Assembly (NCBI GenBank): GCA_903959355.1
Contig: CAJBWJ010000005.1
Coordinates: 1-17,847, forward strand
DNA from: an uncultured bacterium
Lineage (GTDB): Bacteria > Patescibacteriota > Microgenomatia > UBA1400 > PJMF01
Length of the DNA stretch: 17,847 nt
Direction: 5' to 3'
Shown: positions 13,771 through 17,847 of the stretch, in pieces
Layout of the letters: each line of letters opens with the position of its first letter
Position numbering within the stretch: position 1 is the stretch's first letter
The notes under the pieces: generated by a model
What the model was told of the DNA's origin: nothing
Databases searched by the model: none
The model's input: the letters and a program-made list of their open reading frames with translations, nothing else
Position numbers and translations under genes: made by a program

Positions 13771-15225
13771 ATGGAAAAAAATAAAAAGAAAAAAGGTTTT
13801 CTTGATAAAATTCTAGATATTTTAGGATCAAGAGTCGTCTACACTTTATTATCGATCGCCATTGTGACAGTTGGCAGCTATTTTGCCATTCAATATGCCC
13901 GTGGTAGTTGGCGTGTAACCAATAAAGGTGTGATGGCCAACACTGGCCTACTCAATGTCAATTCTTTTCCTGCTGGCGCTCAAGTTTTTATTGATGACAA
14001 GCTAATCACTGCTACCGACGACACGGTTTACCTCGAACCAGAAATATATCAGATTAAAATCGTCAAAGAAGGCTATTCCCCTTGGAATAAAAAGCTAAAG
14101 ATTCAAAGTGAATTGGTAACCCAGACTAATGCTCTACTTTTTCCAATTGCCCCAAGCATTACTCCACTTACTTTTACCGGTATTGGCAATCTTCATCCTT
14201 CAGCTGACGGCCAGAAAATTCTCTTTTTCACTAACCAAGCTAGTTCAAAATTAAAGAATGGATTTTATGTTCTAGATCTCAACAGTAATTTCCTTTCTTT
14301 GCAAAATGGACCAAAACAAATTACCGATGACATGGAAGATTTGAATTTAATTGATGCTCAAATCATTTGGTCTCCAGACAGCACAGAATTTATGATCCTA
14401 TCAGATAAAAAAGAATTCCTAATCAGTATCGATAAAAAAGTCTCCCTCTCAGAACAAAAAGACATCAGTTTCCAAAAAAAGGACCTCTTGGCTCAATGGG
14501 AAGAAGATATCTATTTACGTGAGAGACAATTTTTATCCAAATTCCCTAAAGAAGTTCTAGATATCACCAAAAATTCTGCCAAAAATGTCTACCTCTCCCC
14601 TGACAAAAAAAGATTGCTTTATACCGCCACTGCTCCAGCAATCCTAGCAGAAAATATCGTGCCTCCAGTTCCAGCTACCAATACTCAAGAAGAATCAAGA
14701 ACTTTGGAACCTGGAGCTATCTATGTCTACGATCGTGAAGAAGATAAAAATTTCAAGGTAGCTACGGTTTCTGCTCTGCCAGATCTATTAAATGCTCCAG
14801 AAATACAAAGCGCCAGTGCAGCTGCTACCAAGCCAAAAGAAATTTTGAAGAAAATAAACACAGAAAAGATTATCTTGGCCGACGATCTTGATCAAAGCAT
14901 TGCCAAGTCTCTCGAAGCCTCTCCTACTGCCTTCAATCGCCTACAAAGGGATAATAATTTCTCTACTGCTCTTAGCTTTGCCAACTATTACACTGCAGTT
15001 AGATTAAACACTATTCAATGGTTCCCTGACTCCAAACATTTACTTTTTGTCGAAGCTGGCAAAATCAAAATCATGGAATATGATGGTCAAAACATCACCA
15101 CTGTTTACTCTGGACCATTTGCTAGCGATTTCGTTTATCCTTGGCCAGACGGCAGCAAACTCATCATCAAGACTAGTTTCAGTCCAGATTCACCAGACAA
15201 TCTTTACGTAATCGATCTAAAATAA
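13771..15225 (+). CDS. Membrane-anchored PEGA and beta-propeller protein
   Basis: A 484-residue protein with a Lys-rich cytoplasmic N-terminus (1-21), one TM helix (about 22-42), a PEGA domain (about 59-112: NVNSFPAGAQVFIDD, then YLEPEIYQIKIVKEGY), and a C-terminal region of about 360 residues with repeated WD/TolB-like blades, marked by LHPSADGQKILFF, IWSPDSTEFMIL, YLSPDKKRLLY and QWFPDSKHLLFV. A low-complexity Pro/Ala/Thr linker interrupts the propeller near 290-310. The architecture predicts a surface protein held by a signal anchor, with PEGA and the propeller outside; the ligand is unknown. GTG 13768 is in frame just before ATG 13771; the ATG fits TATAAT 7 bases upstream, a leaderless start. 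It is divergent from the mreB-like gene, and tRNA-Pro follows after 25 bases. Confidence 0.85.
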   Translation: MEKNKKKKGFLDKILDILGSRVVYTLLSIAIVTVGSYFAIQYARGSWRVTNKGVMANTGLLNVNSFPAGAQVFIDDKLITATDDTVYLEPEIYQIKIVKEGYSPWNKKLKIQSELVTQTNALLFPIAPSITPLTFTGIGNLHPSADGQKILFFTNQASSKLKNGFYVLDLNSNFLSLQNGPKQITDDMEDLNLIDAQIIWSPDSTEFMILSDKKEFLISIDKKVSLSEQKDISFQKKDLLAQWEEDIYLRERQFLSKFPKEVLDITKNSAKNVYLSPDKKRLLYTATAPAILAENIVPPVPATNTQEESRTLEPGAIYVYDREEDKNFKVATVSALPDLLNAPEIQSASAAATKPKEILKKINTEKIILADDLDQSIAKSLEASPTAFNRLQRDNNFSTALSFANYYTAVRLNTIQWFPDSKHLLFVEAGKIKIMEYDGQNITTVYSGPFASDFVYPWPDGSKLIIKTSFSPDSPDNLYVIDLK

Positions 15226-15250
15226 ATTTGGATCAAGTTTAAATGAAAAA

Positions 15251-15324
15251 CGGAGTGTAGCTCAGATGGCTAGAGTGCGGCGTTCGGAACGCCGAGGTCG
15301 CAGGTTCGAGTCCTGTCACTCCGA
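15251..15324 (+). tRNA. tRNA-Pro (anticodon CGG)
   Basis: A full cloverleaf: acceptor CGGAGTG/CACTCCG, D-arm with GCTC and the GG of the loop, anticodon stem CGGCG/CGCCG with loop TTCGGAA (anticodon CGG, decodes CCG), T-arm GCAGG-TTCGAGT-CCTGT, discriminator A. CCA is not encoded. It lies 25 bases after the PEGA gene stop and may be cotranscribed with it. Confidence 0.97.
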
Positions 15325-15383
15325 CGGCGAGCCTCAGTCGAGCGAAGCGCGATGAGCCCGCCTAGTACCCGAAGGGTGCGACG
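15325..15383. repeat. GC-rich double-hairpin element after tRNA-Pro
   Basis: About 60 bases far richer in GC than the surroundings. A long imperfect hairpin runs from GGCGAGC near 15326 to the GCCCGCC near 15361, with an inner TCGAGC-GAA-GCGCGA. A second hairpin, ACCC-GAA-GGGT, follows near 15368. Both have GAA loops. It resembles a REP-like palindromic element or a processed structured RNA. There is no T-run, so it is not a standard terminator. Confidence 0.5.
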
Positions 15384-15432
15384 AAAAATATAGCAGTCAC
15401 TTCTTCAGATTTTCTTCCCTCTACCCTTGATA

Positions 15433-15438
15433 TATAAT
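15433..15438 (+). promoter_or_regulatory. -10 box before tRNA-Arg
   Basis: TATAAT ends 12 bases before the tRNA-Arg 5' end. No convincing -35 was found. The GC-rich hairpin element lies upstream, so the tRNA may also be processed from a longer transcript. Confidence 0.4.
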
Positions 15439-15450
15439 CATTTTTTGTAA

Positions 15451-15522
15451 GCTCCCATAGTTTAACGGATAGAACGGAGGTTTCCTAAACCTTAAATCCA
15501 AGTCCAATTCTTGGTGGGAGCA
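15451..15522 (+). tRNA. tRNA-Arg (anticodon CCT)
   Basis: The acceptor is GCTCCCA/TGGGAGC. The D-stem GTTT/GAAC encloses a loop with G18G19. The anticodon stem GAGGT/ACCTT has loop TTCCTAA (anticodon CCT, decodes AGG). The T-stem CCAAG/CTTGG has loop TCCAATT, and the discriminator is A. CCA is not encoded. The T-loop has C at position 55, where almost all elongator tRNAs have U (pseudouridine). Confidence 0.93.
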
Positions 15523-15532
15523 CAAAATATCC

Positions 15533-15575
15533 TTTAAAAACAAATGAGCCGGAGACTTTTAATTCAATCCCCGGC
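15533..15575 (-). terminator. Intrinsic terminator of ndk
   Basis: On the minus strand GCCGGGGA and TCTCCGGC form an 8-bp stem (one G-U pair, 12-base loop, plus-strand 15548-15575), followed by TCATTTGTTTTT. It lies about 35 bases after the ndk stop. Confidence 0.75.
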
Positions 15576-15610
15576 CCACAACCTTTGATTACCTTTTATA
15601 GACGAGCTAT

Positions 15611-16093
15611 TTAAAGAGCCTCATCCTCTACTTCACCTTCTGCATAGACCACGGCCTCAACCACGCTATGATAGGCAAATAATTCATCTGCATTAAAGAC
15701 AATTCCAAGTTCACGTTCAGCATCTGAATTACTAGAAGAAGCATGAATCAGATTCATTTGTTGACTCATACCAAAATCACCACGAATCGAACCACCCTCA
15801 GCTTCACGACCAAGAGTTGTACCAACCAATTTACGCACTACTGGCACGGCATCAATTCCCTCCCAAGCCATAGCAACAATTGGCATCGAAGACATAAAAC
15901 TCTTCAAATCCTTGAAGAAACTCTTCTCGCGATGTTCCATATACCACTGATCGAGCATACTTTCGCTCATACTCACCATTTTAAGTCCAACTAGCTTCAA
16001 GCCTTTACGCTCAAAACGGGCGATAATTTCGCCAATCAAGCCTCTTTGCAAACCATCCGGTTTGACGAGCACTGCAGTTCTGGTCAATTTCAT
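15611..16093 (-). CDS. ndk: Nucleoside diphosphate kinase
   Basis: Transfers the gamma phosphate from ATP to NDPs through a phospho-His intermediate, keeping NTP and dNTP pools. The 160-residue protein matches the family: VLVKPDGLQRGLIGEII (8-24) with the binding Lys, FERKGLKLVGLKM, the EH..K.FF segment, VAMAWEG, the Arg residues of the RGDFG block, and the active site NLIHASSSNSDAERE, whose His is the phosphorylated residue. It exceeds the common 135-150 by an acidic tail, VYAEGEVEDEAL. The ATG is preceded by AGAAAGG, a good ribosome-binding site. It lies downstream of the M16 gene on the same strand but 153 bases away. A hairpin terminator follows. Confidence 0.97.
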   Translation of the reverse strand: MKLTRTAVLVKPDGLQRGLIGEIIARFERKGLKLVGLKMVSMSESMLDQWYMEHREKSFFKDLKSFMSSMPIVAMAWEGIDAVPVVRKLVGTTLGREAEGGSIRGDFGMSQQMNLIHASSSNSDAERELGIVFNADELFAYHSVVEAVVYAEGEVEDEAL

Positions 16094-16211
16094 TTTGCCT
16101 TTCTTTTTAATTTTATTAATTTTTAATACTATCTAAATATCTAGCAATCTATAGAAGTAGATCATAGCTACTCTCTTTTTGATTTTGTTCAGCATTTTGT
16201 CCAAATCATCT

Positions 16212-16243
16212 ATGTTTTAATATAAATTAATATATCAAAACAT
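16212..16243 (-). terminator. AT-only long hairpin after the M16 gene
   Basis: On the minus strand ATGTTTTGATATA pairs with TATATTAAAACAT (13 bp with one G-U) around a 6-base loop, starting 4 bases after the M16 stop. It has no GC stem or T-run, so termination is uncertain; it may protect the 3' end of the mRNA. The G-U pair becomes A-C on the other strand, which supports minus-strand RNA. Confidence 0.45.
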
Positions 16244-16246
16244 ACA

Positions 16247-17587
16247 CTAAGACATCGCTAAACGAATCTTTTCTTCATTTTTAAAGTTGCCAATAATTGC
16301 AAAACGCAATTCGTTTTCTCTCACAATTGCCTTCGAAACCCTTGAAAGATCTTCTAGCGTCACAGCGTCAAACTTAGCTAGAGCTTCCTCCACAGAAACT
16401 ATTTCTTCACGGAGCAGTTTTCTAAGACCAAAAAACTGCGCTACGCTGGTGCTGCTCTCTAAACCAAGAAGCGTCTTACCACGCAAGTATTCTTTGGCTC
16501 TAGAAAGCTCCTTAGTGTCAATTTTTGCCTTTGAACTTAACAAGTCGGTAAAAACTGCCTTGCTAACTTTAATTGCCTCTTCTGCGCGGTTGCGATCAAC
16601 GCCGGCGCTGCAGCCAAAAAGCCCAGTGTCATGGAAAAAATCTAAATCAGAATTTACATAATACGCGAGACCACGCTCTTCTCTCACCTGACTAAACAAA
16701 CGAGAACTCATGTTGCCACCGACGATGGTTGAAAGAATTTGCAATGCGCAACGATCTTTGTGAGTAGCGTTTAGCGCTGGCCAAGCCATCACAAAATGGG
16801 CTTGCTCAGTGTCTTTATTTACTAGGGTAAATTTGTCTGAAGAAAAGGTTTTTTGACCAATTAAGGCTGGTGTTGCGACATCGATACTTGGAAATGGATT
16901 TTTAATATCTGCTCGGTCATCATCTAATTTGGCCAATGCAGTTTCTATTTGGTTTAAAAGATCAGCTTCGTTTTTGGCCAAATCTTTTAGACCACCAGCC
17001 ACCACTAGTAATAAATTTTCTGGACCATAAAATTTTTGAAGGAATGACTGAAAATCGTCGCTGCCAAAAGAATTGATTGTTTCTTTGCGTCCAATGATCG
17101 GATGAGAAAGATCTCTGCCCTTAAAAACCATTTGTTCAAAAACATCAGCAATGTGCGAAGAAGGATTATCAGCGTACATATTGAGTTCTTCGACAATGAC
17201 GCCCTTCTCGCGATCAATATCTTCTTGCCTTAGTTTTGGCTTAAAAAGCATGTCTGACAGAACATCTAAAGCCAGAGAAAAATTAGCTGAAGCTGATTTG
17301 ACATAGTAGCCGGTATATTCTTTGCTGGTAAAAGCATTAAAGTCTGCGCCGACGCTGTCCAATGTCTCAGATATTTCTTTGGCATTTGAAAATTTGTTTG
17401 TACCCTTAAAAACCATGTGCTCAAAAAAGTGAGCCAAACCCTCTTCCGCTTTTTTTTCATAACGCGAACCAGTGTTTGCTAGGAACATTGTGGTAACCGA
17501 CTTGCTGGTTTTAATATCTATAAAAATTACGGGGAGCTTACGAGAAGATTTTTTGAGCTGAATTTCTTTGTAAGAGACTTGAAACAT
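16247..17587 (-). CDS. M16-family zinc metalloprotease
   Basis: A 446-residue pitrilysin/processing-peptidase type protein. The inverted zinc motif is HFFEH (H53, E56 base, H57), with the third ligand Glu at 133 (VEELNMYADNP), the normal 75 or so residues downstream. A second M16 domain spans about 225-446 and carries REERGLAYYV, the Arg/Tyr substrate-binding pair typical of the family. No signal peptide is seen, so a cytoplasmic peptide-degrading role is likely, though some relatives act on secreted peptides. The length fits a single-chain bacterial M16B protein; such proteins often work as dimers or with a neighbouring M16 partner, but none is visible here. TGCTAGAAT ends 6 bases before the ATG and no Shine-Dalgarno is present, predicting leaderless mRNA. 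Confidence 0.95.
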   Translation of the reverse strand: MFQVSYKEIQLKKSSRKLPVIFIDIKTSKSVTTMFLANTGSRYEKKAEEGLAHFFEHMVFKGTNKFSNAKEISETLDSVGADFNAFTSKEYTGYYVKSASANFSLALDVLSDMLFKPKLRQEDIDREKGVIVEELNMYADNPSSHIADVFEQMVFKGRDLSHPIIGRKETINSFGSDDFQSFLQKFYGPENLLLVVAGGLKDLAKNEADLLNQIETALAKLDDDRADIKNPFPSIDVATPALIGQKTFSSDKFTLVNKDTEQAHFVMAWPALNATHKDRCALQILSTIVGGNMSSRLFSQVREERGLAYYVNSDLDFFHDTGLFGCSAGVDRNRAEEAIKVSKAVFTDLLSSKAKIDTKELSRAKEYLRGKTLLGLESSTSVAQFFGLRKLLREEIVSVEEALAKFDAVTLEDLSRVSKAIVRENELRFAIIGNFKNEEKIRLAMS

Positions 17588-17593
17588 ATCTTT

Positions 17594-17602
17594 ATTCTAG
17601 CA
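17594..17602 (-). promoter_or_regulatory. Extended -10 of the M16 gene
   Basis: TGCTAGAAT on the minus strand has the TGn extension and ends 6 bases before the ATG at 17587, so transcription should begin at the start codon. The remaining bases to the window end (about 245) are AT-rich and show no gene; a GCTTTATAAAGC palindrome lies at 17757-17768. Confidence 0.55.
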
Positions 17603-17847
17603 CTTTAAAACAAAAATCCAGTCCTCAAAAAAGACGAATAAAGGGCGAAATAAATTGAATATCTTTTTTACTCTTTACTTATAGGCGCTTATTGAAAATA
17701 AATGCAGTTTTATGGCAAAAAATATTTACTCATTTATCTAAAAAATAAGACAAATTGCTTTATAAAGCCAAAGTTTGATGTTTTGATGACAAAAAGATGA
17801 TTTTAACAAATTTTAAGTCCCTAATTAACAAAAAAGTTCAAAAAAAT

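Noticed and set aside
15541..15580. A third tRNA-like 3' end (TTCAATCC...CCGGCCCA)
   Set aside because: It cannot form a T-arm or cloverleaf, and it is explained by the ndk terminator hairpin on the minus strand.
1..17847. UGA=Gly genetic code, as in some CPR lineages
   Set aside because: murL-murD ends at TGA overlapping the murF start, and no conserved protein reads through an in-frame TGA.
1..17847. CRISPR arrays, insertion sequences, prophage or integrase genes
   Set aside because: No regularly spaced repeats, transposase-like ORFs or phage genes were seen; the small HTH protein alone is not evidence for a mobile element.
17588..17847. Possible short gene at the right edge
   Set aside because: Only very short frames such as ATG at 17712 with an early stop; nothing protein-like on either strand.

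Overview
The window looks like part of a Candidate Phyla Radiation (Patescibacteria) type chromosome. The DNA is AT-rich, genes are tightly packed, TAA, TAG and TGA all act as stops (so this is not the UGA=Gly code), and several proteins are of kinds common in that group: a Gly-tailed DUF2207 membrane protein, a PEGA/beta-propeller membrane-anchored protein, a divergent MurF, and an MreB relative with eroded ATP-binding motifs. The lineage assignment is inference, since no rRNA is present.

Layout. The left edge carries the 3' end of rplA (+), closed by a bidirectional terminator. A leftward block follows (5614 down to 290): two small paralogous basic-tailed proteins flank a DUF2207 membrane protein, and thrS comes last. 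Between that cassette and thrS lies what looks like a complete ribosome-mediated attenuator: a promoter, a 13-codon leader peptide with five consecutive Thr codons, and mutually exclusive 1:2, 2:3 and 3:4 hairpins. rplJ-rplL (+) follow, with a structured L10-leader-like 5' UTR and a terminator. The rplA...rplJL ribosomal cluster is therefore split by an inverted insertion.

Next come a small two-TM protein (-), a MerR/excisionase-type HTH gene (+) with operator-like dyads, a WecG/TagA-type glycosyltransferase (-), and a divergent murL-murD fusion plus murF pair (+) for peptidoglycan precursors. The fusion predicts the L-Glu ligation plus epimerisation route to D-Glu. murF converges with, and overlaps, the MreB-like gene (-). 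That gene shares a single palindromic extended -10 with the divergent PEGA/propeller gene (+). Two tRNA genes follow, Pro(CGG) and Arg(CCT), separated by a GC-rich hairpin element. ndk (-) and an M16 zinc protease (-) close the window.

Regulatory theme. Two start classes are visible. One group (thrS, rplL, murF, HTH, ndk) has purine-rich Shine-Dalgarno sequences. The other (tagA-like, murL-murD, PEGA, M16, and probably the thrS leader peptide and mreB-like) has a -10 box only 6-9 nt before the start codon, which predicts leaderless or nearly leaderless mRNAs. The most notable element is the thrS leader, which would couple ThrRS synthesis to Thr-tRNA charging through leader-peptide translation.
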